DNA from: Streptomyces sp. S3(2020)
Lineage (GTDB): Bacteria; Actinomycetota; Actinomycetes; Streptomycetales; Streptomycetaceae
Reading direction: 5' to 3'
NCBI RefSeq assembly: GCF_013044505.1
Contig: NZ_JABERD010000030.1
Location: forward strand, 1-64,000
DNA length: 64,000 bases
The notes beneath the pieces are model-generated. The model was given only the letters and a program-made list of their open reading frames with translations, did no database searches and was not told the DNA's origin. Of the stretch, positions 23,950 through 35,495 are shown one piece after another. Made by a program: the position numbers and the translations under genes. Within the stretch, counting starts at the first letter, position 1. Each line of letters opens with the position of its first letter.

Positions 23950-25233
23950 TCACTTGGTGTTGATGACCTTGTCGATCGCGGCGTCCGCCTCCTTCGCGGC
24001 GTCCTCGACCGACTTCTTGCCGGTACCGATGGACTGCAGCATGGTCTGAAGGACCTGGGCCTTCTCGACCTGGCCCCAGCCGGGCGCCATCGGGACGAAC
24101 CAGTTGGACTCGGCCGCGGTGGCCGGGACCGCCGTCGCCGGGTCGTTCTTCAGGGTGGCGAGGTCGGTCTTGTTGTTGGGCAGGTTGCCCTTGGCCATCA
24201 GGCCCTTCTGGCCGGAGGAGCCCGCGAAGGCGTTGATCCACTCGGCGGCGACGGCCTGTGCGTCGGACTTCACCGGGACGGCGAGGTCGGAGCCGCCCAG
24301 GAAGACGGGGAGGTTCTTGCCGGACGGGCCGGGCATCACGAAGTTCTCGACGTTGTTCGCGAGCTTGCCGGTCTTGTCGTTCTCCTTCGCCGCGGCGGTG
24401 GCGCCTTCCCAGGCGGGGGCGAAGATCATGCCGGACTTGCCCTGGCCGTAGACGATGTAACGGTCGGACTCGTCCTTGGTCTTGTCGCCGTGCATGTACT
24501 TGTCGACGACGTTCTGGAACGCCTTCAGGCCCTTGATGGACTCGGGCGAGGAGAGGTTGGCCTTCCACTGGCCGCCGGACTCGACGGCGATGGAGCCGCC
24601 GGCGTCGTAGACGAAGGACATGGCCGCGTACCAGTCACGGGTGGGCTGGTACCAGGCGTTGAACTTGTCGCCCTCCTTCTTCTGGACCTTGTCCAGGGCG
24701 GCGGTGAGCTCGTCGTACGTCTTCGGCGTGGACTTGACGCCGACCGAGGCGAAGAGGTCCTTGCGCCAGTTGGCGACGCGGCCGCCGGCGTAGTAGGGGA
24801 CGCCGTAGGTCTTGCCGTCGTAGCTCACCGAGGCCTTGAGGCCGTCCAGCCAGGCGTCGGAGTTGTCGAACTTCGACGGGTCGACGGGGGCGAAGGCGCC
24901 CTTGACCATGTAGCTGAGCATCTCGGTGTTGCCCATCTCGACCACGTCGGGGGCCTTGTCGGTGGCGAGGACCGCGTCGAGCTTGGCGTTCTTGTCCGGC
25001 CAGCCGTAGTACTCGTGCTTGATCTTGATGCCGGGGTGCTTCTTCGTCACCGCCGCGTCGGCGGCCTTCACCAGCTCGGGCCAGTTGTTCTGCGCGTCCA
25101 CGGTGAGCCAGACGGTCAGTTCCTTGGCGTCCGCGCCGCTGTTGTCCGAGCTTCCGCTGTCACTGTCGCCACACGCCGCGATCGAGACCATCATGCCCGC
25201 GATACCGATCGCGGCTATCAGCTTGCGCTTCAC
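23950..25233 (-). CDS. dasA: Chitobiose-binding lipoprotein DasA
   Basis: The 427-residue protein is the extracellular substrate-binding lipoprotein of the chitobiose importer. A signal peptide (VKRKLIAAIGIAGMMVSIAAC) ends in a lipobox with Cys21. A Ser/Asp/Gly-rich linker follows, then a family 1 solute-binding fold (LTVWLTVDAQNNWPELV, APDVVEMGNTEM, GVPYYAGGRVANWRKDLF). The GTG start has a GAGGAGGG site. In S. coelicolor DasA binds chito-oligosaccharides and is repressed by DasR through dre sites, which are visible upstream here. Confidence 0.96.
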   Translation of the reverse strand: MKRKLIAAIGIAGMMVSIAACGDSDSGSSDNSGADAKELTVWLTVDAQNNWPELVKAADAAVTKKHPGIKIKHEYYGWPDKNAKLDAVLATDKAPDVVEMGNTEMLSYMVKGAFAPVDPSKFDNSDAWLDGLKASVSYDGKTYGVPYYAGGRVANWRKDLFASVGVKSTPKTYDELTAALDKVQKKEGDKFNAWYQPTRDWYAAMSFVYDAGGSIAVESGGQWKANLSSPESIKGLKAFQNVVDKYMHGDKTKDESDRYIVYGQGKSGMIFAPAWEGATAAAKENDKTGKLANNVENFVMPGPSGKNLPVFLGGSDLAVPVKSDAQAVAAEWINAFAGSSGQKGLMAKGNLPNNKTDLATLKNDPATAVPATAAESNWFVPMAPGWGQVEKAQVLQTMLQSIGTGKKSVEDAAKEADAAIDKVINTK

Positions 25234-25288
25234 GCCACCCTCCTCAGGGATGCCCACACCCCCCGCCCATGGAGCTGGGACCTGGACC

Positions 25289-25304
25289 AATGGTGTAGAC
25301 CAGT
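25289..25304. promoter_or_regulatory. dre site 1 upstream of dasA
   Basis: AATGGTGTAGACCAGT matches ACTGGTCTAGACCAGT at 14 of 16 positions. It lies 56 bp upstream of the dasA start. Confidence 0.85.
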
Positions 25305-25312
25305 ACCGGGAG

Positions 25313-25328
25313 CTTGGACCAGACCAGG
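25313..25328. promoter_or_regulatory. dre site 2 upstream of dasA
   Basis: CTTGGACCAGACCAGG keeps the AGACCAG half-site and 11 of 16 consensus positions. It lies 24 bp beyond site 1, centre to centre, which suggests cooperative DasR binding on one DNA face. Confidence 0.6.
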
Positions 25329-25436
25329 AGGCCTGTCAAGGGTGCGCGAATAGGCTCTGACCAGCCGTTATCCGACCTACATATGCAAGAACCTTTAAGT
25401 AAGAAGCCAGCGAAATCAGCACCGCCGGAGTACTGT

Positions 25437-26305
<869 letters not shown>

Positions 26306-26403
26306 CGGCATTCGAATACCGCACGTGGTGTAGCGCAACCGCGCATCCTGCTCTACGGTCCTCCCGTCTCCGTACGTCTCCGTATGGACGGGAGGACCGC
26401 GCT

Positions 26404-28516
<2,113 letters not shown>

Positions 28517-28545
<29 letters not shown>

Positions 28546-28717
28546 GGGCGTGCGCTGGTACGTGCGGGAGCTGACCGACGAGTCGGCCTACGACCGCTAT
28601 GTCGCGCACGTCCGCCGGGACCATCCGCAGGCGGACGTGCCGACCCGGCGGGCGTTCGAACGGATGCGGACGGACCGGCAGGAGGCGGATCCGCGCCAGG
28701 GATTCCGCTGCTGCTGA
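28517..28717 (+). CDS. YbdD/YjiX family small protein
   Basis: The 66-residue basic protein resembles the YbdD/YjiX (DUF466) partners encoded next to cstA/btsT genes, with the typical core YDRYVAHVRRDHPQADVPTRRAFERMRTDRQ. Its first 29 bases lie inside the cstA coding sequence, so the two are translationally coupled. The molecular role is not well defined; it is thought to assist the transporter. It ends with a Cys pair. Confidence 0.9.
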
Positions 28718-28719
28718 CA

Positions 28720-28751
28720 CCGTTGTCGGAGCCGTTGTCAGACCCGTTGTC
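28720..28751. repeat. Three CCGTTGTC iterons at 12-bp spacing
   Basis: Identical octamers start at 28720, 28732 and 28744, just beyond the YbdD stop. The exact 12-bp period suggests either local duplication or a repeated protein-binding half-site upstream of the DUF3311/symporter operon. Confidence 0.7.
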
Positions 28752-28803
28752 CGACCTTCACGGAATCGACATACCGATATACGGATGAGCCCTTCCTCTC
28801 CTG

Positions 28804-28842
28804 TCACACCGTGACCTAGATTGCCTGCGCGTTACACGGTGA
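28804..28842. promoter_or_regulatory. Paired 11-mer operator candidates upstream of symporter operon
   Basis: TCACACCGTGA (28804-28814) and TTACACGGTGA (28832-28842) agree at 9 of 11 positions, have internal dyad character and are 28 bp apart. They sit just before the DUF3311 gene start and could bind a carbon-source regulator. Confidence 0.4.
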
Positions 28843-28867
28843 TCAGCGAGGGGATCGGAGCCGCCGC

Positions 28868-29125
28868 ATGTCAACAGATTCACCCGAGGCCGGACCACCG
28901 GTGGTGACACCCGTGCGGGTCGTCATCGCCCTGTGCCTGCTGGCACCGTTCGTCGCCATGCTGTGGGTCGGCTCGTACGCCAAGGTGGACCCCACGTTCA
29001 TCGGCATCCCGTTCTTCTACTGGTACCAGATGCTGTGGGTGCTCATCTCCACCGCGCTGACGATGGTCGCGTACAAGCTGTGGCAGCGTGACCAGCGCGC
29101 CCGCCGGGAAGGTGCGTCCACATGA
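28868..29125 (+). CDS. DUF3311 small membrane protein (symporter partner)
   Basis: The 85-residue protein has two hydrophobic segments (VRVVIALCLLAPFVAMLWVG and FYWYQMLWVLISTALTMVAY) and the basic C-terminal stretch typical of DUF3311. Such proteins occur directly upstream of SSS-family monocarboxylate/acetate symporters and act as a likely accessory subunit. Its stop overlaps the symporter start by four bases (ATGA). Confidence 0.9.
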   Translation: MSTDSPEAGPPVVTPVRVVIALCLLAPFVAMLWVGSYAKVDPTFIGIPFFYWYQMLWVLISTALTMVAYKLWQRDQRARREGAST

Positions 29126-30732
29126 ACGACGGCGTGAACGGCGTGGCACTCGCCGTCTTCATCATCTTCTTCCTGGCCGTCACGGTCATGGGCTTCCTCG
29201 CCTCGCGCTGGCGCAAGGCCGAGAACGAGCACACCCTGGACGAATGGGGCCTGGGCGGCCGGTCGTTCGGCACCTGGATCACCTGGTTCCTGCTCGGCGG
29301 CGACCTCTACACGGCGTATACGTTCGTGGCGGTCCCGGCGGCGATCTACGCGGCGGGCGCGGCCGGCTTCTTCGCGGTGCCGTACACGATCCTCGTCTAC
29401 CCGCTGATCTTCACCTTCCTGCCCCGCCTCTGGTCGGTCTCCCACAAGCACGGCTATGTGACGACGTCCGACTTCGTGCGCGGCCGGTGGGGTTCCAAGG
29501 GCCTGTCGCTGGCGGTGGCCGTCACCGGCATCCTGGCGACGATGCCCTACATCGCCCTCCAACTCGTCGGCATCCAGGCGGTGCTGGACGTGATGGGCGT
29601 CGGCGGCGGGGAGGACACCAACTGGTTCGTCAAGGACCTCCCGCTCCTCATCGCCTTCGGTGTGCTGGCGGCGTACACCTACTCCTCGGGCCTTCGCGCC
29701 CCCGCGATGATCGCGTTCGTGAAGGACACGCTGATCTACGTCGTCATCGCGGTGGCGATCATCTACATCCCGATCAAGCTGGGCGGGTTCGACGAGATCT
29801 TCGGCGCGGCGAACGACAAGTACACCGCCGCCAAGGCGGGCGGCCTGATCCCGCCCGAGGCGGGCCAATGGACCTACGCCACACTCGCGTTGGGCTCCGC
29901 GCTCGCGCTGTTCATGTACCCGCACTCGATCACCGCGACGCTCTCGTCCAAGAGCCGTGAGGTGATCCGCCGCAACACCACGATCCTGCCGCTGTACTCG
30001 CTGATGCTGGGCCTGCTCGCCCTGCTGGGCTTCATGGCGATCGCCTCCGGAGTCGACGTCACCAACCCGCAGTTGGCGATCCCGCAGCTCTTCGAGGACA
30101 TGTTCCCGAGCTGGTTCGCGGGCGTGGCCTTCGCGGCGATCGGCATCGGCGCGCTGGTCCCGGCGGCGATCATGTCCATCGCGGCCGCGAACCTCTTCAC
30201 CCGCAACATCTACAAGGACTTCATCAAGCCGGACGCGACACCGCAGCAGGAGACGAAGGTCTCCAAGCTGGTCTCGCTGCTGGTGAAGGTGGGCGCCCTG
30301 GTCTTCGTCCTCACCATGGACAAGACGGTCGCCATCAACTTCCAGCTGCTGGGCGGCATCTGGATCCTCCAGACCTTCCCGGCACTGGTGGGCGGCCTGT
30401 TCACCCGCTGGTTCCACCGCTGGGCACTGCTCGCCGGCTGGGCGGTCGGCATGATCTACGGCACGGTCGCGGCGTACGGCGTGGCCTCCCCCACCCAGAA
30501 GCACTTCGGCGGCTCGTCGAAGGAGATCCCGGGCATCGGTGAGATCGGCTACATCGGCCTGACGGCGTTCGTGCTCAACGTCGTGGTCACCGTCGTCCTC
30601 ACCTTCGTCCTGAGGGCCGCGAAGGCCCCCGAGGGCGTCGACGAGACGAGCCCGGCGGACTACACGGCGGACGCGGGCGACCCGGGCGTCGAGGTGGAGC
30701 TGCCGCCGGCGACGGCGGGTGCCTCGCACTGA
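29122..30732 (+). CDS. Sodium:solute symporter family, MctP-like monocarboxylate permease
   Basis: The 536-residue protein has about thirteen membrane segments and SSS-family features such as DEWGLGGRSFGTWITWFLLGGDLYTAYTFV near the N terminus and FGIGALVPAAIMSIAAANLFTRNIYK-like sequence in the second half (AIGIGALVPAAIMSIA). It groups with monocarboxylate permeases that take up lactate, pyruvate, acetate or alanine with a cation. Exact substrate cannot be read from the sequence. It is translationally coupled to the DUF3311 gene and followed by a hairpin at 30749-30775. Confidence 0.9.
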   Translation: MNDGVNGVALAVFIIFFLAVTVMGFLASRWRKAENEHTLDEWGLGGRSFGTWITWFLLGGDLYTAYTFVAVPAAIYAAGAAGFFAVPYTILVYPLIFTFLPRLWSVSHKHGYVTTSDFVRGRWGSKGLSLAVAVTGILATMPYIALQLVGIQAVLDVMGVGGGEDTNWFVKDLPLLIAFGVLAAYTYSSGLRAPAMIAFVKDTLIYVVIAVAIIYIPIKLGGFDEIFGAANDKYTAAKAGGLIPPEAGQWTYATLALGSALALFMYPHSITATLSSKSREVIRRNTTILPLYSLMLGLLALLGFMAIASGVDVTNPQLAIPQLFEDMFPSWFAGVAFAAIGIGALVPAAIMSIAAANLFTRNIYKDFIKPDATPQQETKVSKLVSLLVKVGALVFVLTMDKTVAINFQLLGGIWILQTFPALVGGLFTRWFHRWALLAGWAVGMIYGTVAAYGVASPTQKHFGGSSKEIPGIGEIGYIGLTAFVLNVVVTVVLTFVLRAAKAPEGVDETSPADYTADAGDPGVEVELPPATAGASH

Positions 30733-30748
30733 GGGTCACGGTGGTCAG

Positions 30749-30775
30749 CGGGCCGTCGGAACATCCGGCGGCCCG
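30749..30775. terminator. Terminator candidate after symporter gene
   Basis: CGGGCCG (30749-30755) and CGGCCCG (30769-30775) form a 7-base stem with a 13-base loop shortly after the symporter stop. Confidence 0.5.
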
Positions 30776-30805
30776 TTGCCGTACCGGTCGGGCACACTCG
30801 CCCTC

Positions 30806-31312
30806 ATGGACATCGAGATCCGGGCGGCGGACCCCGCCGAATACGACACCATCGGCGAGCTCACAGCCCAGGCCTACCTGCTGGACGACCTCCTCACCTT
30901 CGGCGAGAGCGACTGGTACCTGGGCGAGTTGAGAGACGTCGCCAAACGGGCCACCGCGGCCGAGGTCCTCGTGGCCGTGCCCGACGGCGGCGAGCCGATC
31001 GGCACCGTCACCTACGTCCCCGCCGGCGGCCCCATGGCCGACCTCGCCCGCCCCGGCGAGGCCGAGATCCGCATGCTGGCCGTGTCCCGGGCGGCCCGCG
31101 GCAGAGGAGCCGGCGAAGCCCTGGTCCGCGCCTGTGTCGACCGGGCGAAGGCCGCCGACGGCTGCACCGGCATCGTCCTGTCGACCCAGCAGATCATGCA
31201 CGCCGCCCACCGCATCTACGAACGCCTCGGCTTCGTCCGCGCCCCCGCACGCGACTGGAACCCGATCGAGGGCGACGAGTTCACGCTCCTCACCTACGAG
31301 TTGACTCTCTGA
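30806..31312 (+). CDS. GNAT family N-acetyltransferase
   Basis: The 168-residue protein is a GNAT acetyltransferase. The acetyl-CoA motif is MLAVSRAARGRGAGEALVRACVDRA (motif A, R/GxGxA/G), and the C-terminal IYERLGFVRAPARDW is the usual closing strand/helix. The acceptor is unknown. The ATG giving MDIEIRAADPAEYD is chosen because the family begins with this strand; upstream in-frame residues overlap the terminator of the symporter gene. The gene stands alone, with the cobalamin riboswitch beginning just downstream. Confidence 0.88.
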   Translation: MDIEIRAADPAEYDTIGELTAQAYLLDDLLTFGESDWYLGELRDVAKRATAAEVLVAVPDGGEPIGTVTYVPAGGPMADLARPGEAEIRMLAVSRAARGRGAGEALVRACVDRAKAADGCTGIVLSTQQIMHAAHRIYERLGFVRAPARDWNPIEGDEFTLLTYELTL

Positions 31313-31334
31313 AGTCGCCGCGACACAACATCTA

Positions 31335-31493
31335 GGGGTGCCAACACGACCCGGCACAAGATGTATGCTCATGCTCGCTGTCGCCGCAGGGGAATCCGGT
31401 GCGAATCCGGAACTGTCCCGCAACGGTGTACTCATGCGTGCAAACACACCCATGTTCGCGCACATGAGCGTCAGTCCGAGGACCTGTCGACAG
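31335..31493 (+). ncRNA. Adenosylcobalamin riboswitch
   Basis: The leader carries the conserved core GGGGAATCCGGTGCGAATCC followed by GGAACTGTCCCGCAACGGT (about 31389-31427), and the B12 box GTCCGAGGACCTGTC at 31474-31488. The outer ends are approximate. In S. coelicolor a B12 riboswitch represses the class Ia nrdABS operon when cobalamin is present, leaving DNA precursor synthesis to the B12-dependent class II enzyme. The nrdA start is about 140 bp further on. Confidence 0.95.
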
Positions 31494-31510
31494 TGCGCCC
31501 AGGCCGCCGT

Positions 31511-31536
31511 GGCCCGGGTGCCAAGACGTCCGGGCC
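31511..31536 (+). terminator. Possible riboswitch expression-platform hairpin
   Basis: GGCCCGG (31511-31517) and CCGGGCC (31530-31536) form a perfect 7-bp stem with a 12-base loop, 18 bases after the aptamer. It may act as the terminator formed in the cobalamin-bound state. There is no U tract. Confidence 0.45.
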
Positions 31537-31632
31537 TCGTGGAGTGGGCCGGTGGACGCGACGCCCCGTGCGCTCGTGTGCTGCCCCCTGCCCTGCGCAA
31601 GGCCCCCGTGCCGAGCGAGGGAGAGCCCCCAC

Positions 31633-33990
31633 GTGACCATCGCGCCAGTCGACCCGGCTTCAGTGACGCAGGCGGAGACCGACGGTCCCGGTACCGCGCT
31701 GCTGCGGACCCTGACCGAGCTGACCGCCGACCTCCCCGACGCCGATCCCGGACGGGTCGCCGCCGCCGCGCTGCGCGGCCGGTCCGCGCGGGCCGACGAG
31801 TCGGAGCTGCGCGAGCTGGCGACGGAGGCCGCCGCGGGGCTGATCTCCGAGGACCCGGCGTACTCCCGGCTGGCCGCGCGGCTGCTGACGATCAGTATCG
31901 CCGCCGAGGCCGCCTCGCAGGGCGTCACGACCTTCACCCAGTCGGTCGCGGTCGGCCACCGCGAGGGCCTGGTCGCGGACCGCACGGCGGAGTTCGTCCG
32001 TATCCACGCGGCCCGTCTGGACGCGCTGATCGACCCGGCCGGCGACGACCGCTTCGGCTACTTCGGCCTGCGCACCCTGCACAGCCGCTACCTCCTGAGG
32101 CACCCGATCACCCGCCAGGTGATCGAGACGCCCCAGCACTTCATGCTCCGGGTGGCGTCCGGCCTCGCCGAGGACGACACCGCGCGCGCACTCGAAGAAG
32201 TCGGGGCCCTCTACGGGCTCATGAGCCGCCTCGACTACCTGCCCTCCTCCCCCACGCTCTTCAACTCCGGCACCCGGCACCCCCAGATGTCGTCCTGCTA
32301 CCTCCTCGACTCCCCGCTGGACGAGCTGGACTCCATCTACGACCGCTACCACCAGGTCGCCCGTCTCTCGAAGCACGCCGGCGGCATCGGCCTTTCGTAC
32401 TCCCGTATCCGCAGCCGCGGTTCGCTGATCCGCGGCACCAACGGGCACTCCAACGGCATCGTCCCGTTCCTGAAGACGCTCGACGCCTCGGTCGCCGCGG
32501 TGAACCAGGGTGGCCGGCGCAAGGGCGCGGCCGCGGTGTACCTGGAGACCTGGCACTCCGACATCGAGGAGTTCCTGGAGCTGCGGGACAACACCGGTGA
32601 GGACGCCCGGCGTACGCACAACCTGAACCTCGCGCACTGGATCCCGGACGAGTTCATGCGCCGCGTGAACGCCGACGAGCAGTGGTCCCTGTTCTCCCCC
32701 GCCGACGTGCCCGAGCTGGTCGACCTGTGGGGCGAGGAGTTCGAGGCCGCCTACCGCAAGGCCGAGGCGAACGGGCTGGCCAAGAAGACCATCCCGGCCC
32801 GTGACCTGTACGGCCGCATGATGCGCACGCTCGCGCAGACCGGCAACGGCTGGATGACCTTCAAGGACGCCGCCAACCGGACCGCCAACCAGACGGCCGA
32901 GGCGGGCAGTGTCGTCCACTCGTCCAACCTGTGCACGGAGATCCTGGAGGTGACCGACGACGGGGAGACGGCGGTCTGCAACCTGGGCTCGGTCAACCTC
33001 GGTGCCTTCGTCGACCAGCGGGCCGGCGACATCGACTGGGAGCGGCTGGACGAGACCGTCCGCACGGCCGTCACCTTCCTGGACCGCGTGGTCGACATCA
33101 ACTTCTACCCGACCGAGCAGGCGGGCCGCTCCAACGCCCGCTGGCGCCCGGTGGGCCTGGGCGCGATGGGCCTCCAGGACGTCTTCTTCAAGCTGCGGCT
33201 GCCCTTCGACTCCCCCGCCGCCAAGGCTCTTTCGACCCGCATCGCCGAGCGCATCATGCTCGCCGCGTACGAGGCCTCCGCGGACCTGGCCGAGCGCAAC
33301 GGCCCGCTGCCGGCCTGGGAGAAGACACGTACCGCGAAGGGTGTCCTGCACCCCGACCACTACGACGTGGAGCTCACCTGGCCGGAGCGCTGGGCGGCGC
33401 TGCGCGAGCGGATCGCGACGGTCGGCATGCGCAACAGCCTCCTCCTCGCCATCGCCCCCACGGCCACCATCGCGTCCATCGCGGGCGTGTACGAGTGCAT
33501 CGAGCCGCAGGTCTCGAACCTCTTCAAGCGCGAGACGCTGTCCGGTGAGTTCCTCCAGGTCAACTCCTACCTGGTGGCCGAGCTGAAGAGGCTCGGCGTC
33601 TGGGACGCGCAGACCCGGGAGGCGCTGCGCGAGTCCAACGGCTCGGTGCAGGGCTTCACCTGGGTGCCGCAGGACGTCCGCGACCTGTACCGCACGGCGT
33701 GGGAGATCCCGCAGCGCGGTCTGATCGACATGGCGGCGGACCGGACCCCGTTCCTCGACCAGTCCCAGTCCCTGAACCTGTTCCTGGAGACGCCGACCAT
33801 CGGCAAGCTCTCCTCGATGTACTCGTACGCCTGGAAGCAGGGCCTGAAGACGACGTACTACCTGCGTTCGCGCCCGGCGACGAGGATCGCCCGCGCGGCC
33901 CGAGCAACCGTCCCCGTGCAGCAGGTCGTGGACCCCGAAGCGGTCGCCTGCTCCCTTGAGAACCCCGAGTCCTGCGAGGCCTGCCAGTAA
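31633..33990 (+). CDS. nrdA: Class Ia ribonucleoside-diphosphate reductase, large subunit
   Basis: The 785-residue enzyme reduces ribonucleoside diphosphates to deoxyribonucleotides together with NrdB. Visible features include SSPTLFNSGTRHPQMSSCYLL with a redox Cys, KHAGGIGLSYSRIRSRG, the catalytic loop SSNLCTEI with active-site Cys, and the C-terminal ESCEACQ, whose CxxC passes electrons from thioredoxin or glutaredoxin. The N-terminal ~85 residues are the usual ATP-cone-like or variable region. The GTG start (VTIAPVDPA) follows a GAGGGAG stretch. The cobalamin riboswitch sits in the leader, and the stop shares one base with the nrdB start (TAATG). Confidence 0.96.
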   Translation: MTIAPVDPASVTQAETDGPGTALLRTLTELTADLPDADPGRVAAAALRGRSARADESELRELATEAAAGLISEDPAYSRLAARLLTISIAAEAASQGVTTFTQSVAVGHREGLVADRTAEFVRIHAARLDALIDPAGDDRFGYFGLRTLHSRYLLRHPITRQVIETPQHFMLRVASGLAEDDTARALEEVGALYGLMSRLDYLPSSPTLFNSGTRHPQMSSCYLLDSPLDELDSIYDRYHQVARLSKHAGGIGLSYSRIRSRGSLIRGTNGHSNGIVPFLKTLDASVAAVNQGGRRKGAAAVYLETWHSDIEEFLELRDNTGEDARRTHNLNLAHWIPDEFMRRVNADEQWSLFSPADVPELVDLWGEEFEAAYRKAEANGLAKKTIPARDLYGRMMRTLAQTGNGWMTFKDAANRTANQTAEAGSVVHSSNLCTEILEVTDDGETAVCNLGSVNLGAFVDQRAGDIDWERLDETVRTAVTFLDRVVDINFYPTEQAGRSNARWRPVGLGAMGLQDVFFKLRLPFDSPAAKALSTRIAERIMLAAYEASADLAERNGPLPAWEKTRTAKGVLHPDHYDVELTWPERWAALRERIATVGMRNSLLLAIAPTATIASIAGVYECIEPQVSNLFKRETLSGEFLQVNSYLVAELKRLGVWDAQTREALRESNGSVQGFTWVPQDVRDLYRTAWEIPQRGLIDMAADRTPFLDQSQSLNLFLETPTIGKLSSMYSYAWKQGLKTTYYLRSRPATRIARAARATVPVQQVVDPEAVACSLENPESCEACQ

Positions 33991-35003
33991 TGAGTTCCAC
34001 CGAGAAGAACCTGCTCGACCCGGGCTTCGAGCTGACTCTCCGTCCCATGCGCTACCCGGACTTCTACGAGCGCTACCGGGACGCGATCAAGAACACCTGG
34101 ACCGTCGAGGAGGTCGACCTCCACTCGGACGTCGCCGACCTGGCGAAGCTGTCCGAGGGTGAGCAGCACATGATCGGCCGGCTGGTCGCGTTCTTCGCGA
34201 CGGGCGACTCGATCGTGGCGAACAACCTGGTGCTGACCCTCTACAAGCACATCAACTCCCCGGAGGCGCGCCTGTACCTGTCGCGCCAGCTCTTCGAGGA
34301 GGCCGTGCACGTCCAGTTCTATCTGACGCTGCTCGACACCTACCTCCCCGACCCCCAGGACCGCGCGGCCGCCTTCGACGCGGTGGAGAACATCCCCTCC
34401 ATCCGTGAGAAGGCGGAGTTCTGCTTCAAGTGGATCAACGAGGTCGAGAAGCTGGAGAGCCTTCAGACGCAGGCCGACCGCCGCCGCTTCCTCCTCAACC
34501 TGATCTGCTTCGCCGCGTGCATCGAGGGCCTGTTCTTCTACGGCGCCTTCGCGTACGTCTACTGGTTCCGCAGCCGGGGTCTGCTGCACGGCCTCGCCAC
34601 CGGCACCAACTGGGTGTTCCGCGACGAGACCATGCACATGTCCTTCGCGTTCGAGGTCGTCGACACCGTCCGCAAGGAGGAGCCGGAGCTCTTCGACGAC
34701 CAGCTCGAACAGCAGGTCACCGACATGCTGAAGGAGGCCGTCGAGGCCGAGCTCCAGTTCGGGCGCGACCTGTGCGGTGACGGTCTGCCGGGCATGAACA
34801 CCGAGTCGATGCGCCAGTACCTCGAGTGCGTCGCCGACCAGCGCCTGACCCGCCTCGGCTTCGCCCCGGTCTACGGCTCCGAGAACCCCTTCTCCTTCAT
34901 GGAGCTCCAGGGCGTCCAGGAGCTGACCAACTTCTTCGAGCGGCGGCCGTCCGCGTACCAGGTCGCCGTGGAGGGCACGGTCGATCTGGACGAGGACTTC
35001 TGA
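33990..35003 (+). CDS. nrdB: Class Ia ribonucleotide reductase, small (radical) subunit
   Basis: The 337-residue protein is the R2 subunit that houses the di-iron centre and tyrosyl radical. The ligand motifs EEAVHVQFY (ExxH, with the radical Tyr four residues after His) and RDETMHMSF (ExxH) are visible, plus the early acidic ligand region EGEQHMIGRLVAFF. The C-terminal tail LDEDF is the usual NrdA-binding end. The start overlaps the nrdA stop by one base, so the two are translationally coupled. Confidence 0.96.
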   Translation: MSSTEKNLLDPGFELTLRPMRYPDFYERYRDAIKNTWTVEEVDLHSDVADLAKLSEGEQHMIGRLVAFFATGDSIVANNLVLTLYKHINSPEARLYLSRQLFEEAVHVQFYLTLLDTYLPDPQDRAAAFDAVENIPSIREKAEFCFKWINEVEKLESLQTQADRRRFLLNLICFAACIEGLFFYGAFAYVYWFRSRGLLHGLATGTNWVFRDETMHMSFAFEVVDTVRKEEPELFDDQLEQQVTDMLKEAVEAELQFGRDLCGDGLPGMNTESMRQYLECVADQRLTRLGFAPVYGSENPFSFMELQGVQELTNFFERRPSAYQVAVEGTVDLDEDF

Positions 35004-35063
35004 CCGGAGTTCATGGATCCCTCCTCGCCGCTGGTACGTCACATCGGTGAGGAGGGATTCTTC

Positions 35064-35495
35064 ATGCGCCGTATCGCGATTCTCACCGTCACGGCCCTGC
35101 TGCTGGCCGGGTGCGGAACCCGGACCGGCGGCGACGAGGGTGACAGCGGTGCCTCCGTGTCACCGTCGCCCACCGGCTGTACGTCCGTGGCGGAACTCCA
35201 CGCCGCCGACAGTGGCCGCACGGTGTGCCTGGCGGTCGGCGGCACGGTCCGGGTCGCCCTGGACGGGGCGGAGAACCGACCGTGGGCGCCGGTCACCGCC
35301 GAGGGCGGCGGCCTGGAGGCCGCCAACAGCGGCATCGTGCTGCTGCCGGGCGACGCGAACGCGGCGTTCCCGGCGGTCTCGGCGGGCCGCACGGAACTCA
35401 CTTCCTCGCGACCGCTGTGCGCCGCCGAGACCGGCAAGGTGTCCTGCAAGGGCCTTCAGGACTGGTCGGTCACCGTGGTGGTCACTTCAACGTGA
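35064..35495 (+). CDS. Putative lipoprotein
   Basis: The 143-residue protein has a lipoprotein signal, MRRIAILTVTALLLAGC, with lipobox Cys17. An acidic Ser/Gly linker follows, then a roughly 90-residue beta-rich domain with four cysteines that could form two disulfides. No family is recognised. A GAGGAGGG site precedes the ATG. It lies 60 bp after nrdB in the same direction and could be cotranscribed, though a role in nucleotide reduction is not expected. Its 3' end overlaps the convergent gene by 14 bp. Confidence 0.75.
   Translation: MRRIAILTVTALLLAGCGTRTGGDEGDSGASVSPSPTGCTSVAELHAADSGRTVCLAVGGTVRVALDGAENRPWAPVTAEGGGLEAANSGIVLLPGDANAAFPAVSAGRTELTSSRPLCAAETGKVSCKGLQDWSVTVVVTST

Noticed and set aside
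23050-25353. 767-aa plus-strand ORF
   Set aside because: Antisense to dasB and dasA, with repetitive acidic translation and no domain.
26318-26340. dre site upstream of cstA
   Set aside because: TGGTGTAGCGCA shares only about two thirds of the core with TGGTCTAGACCA and lacks the AGACCA half.
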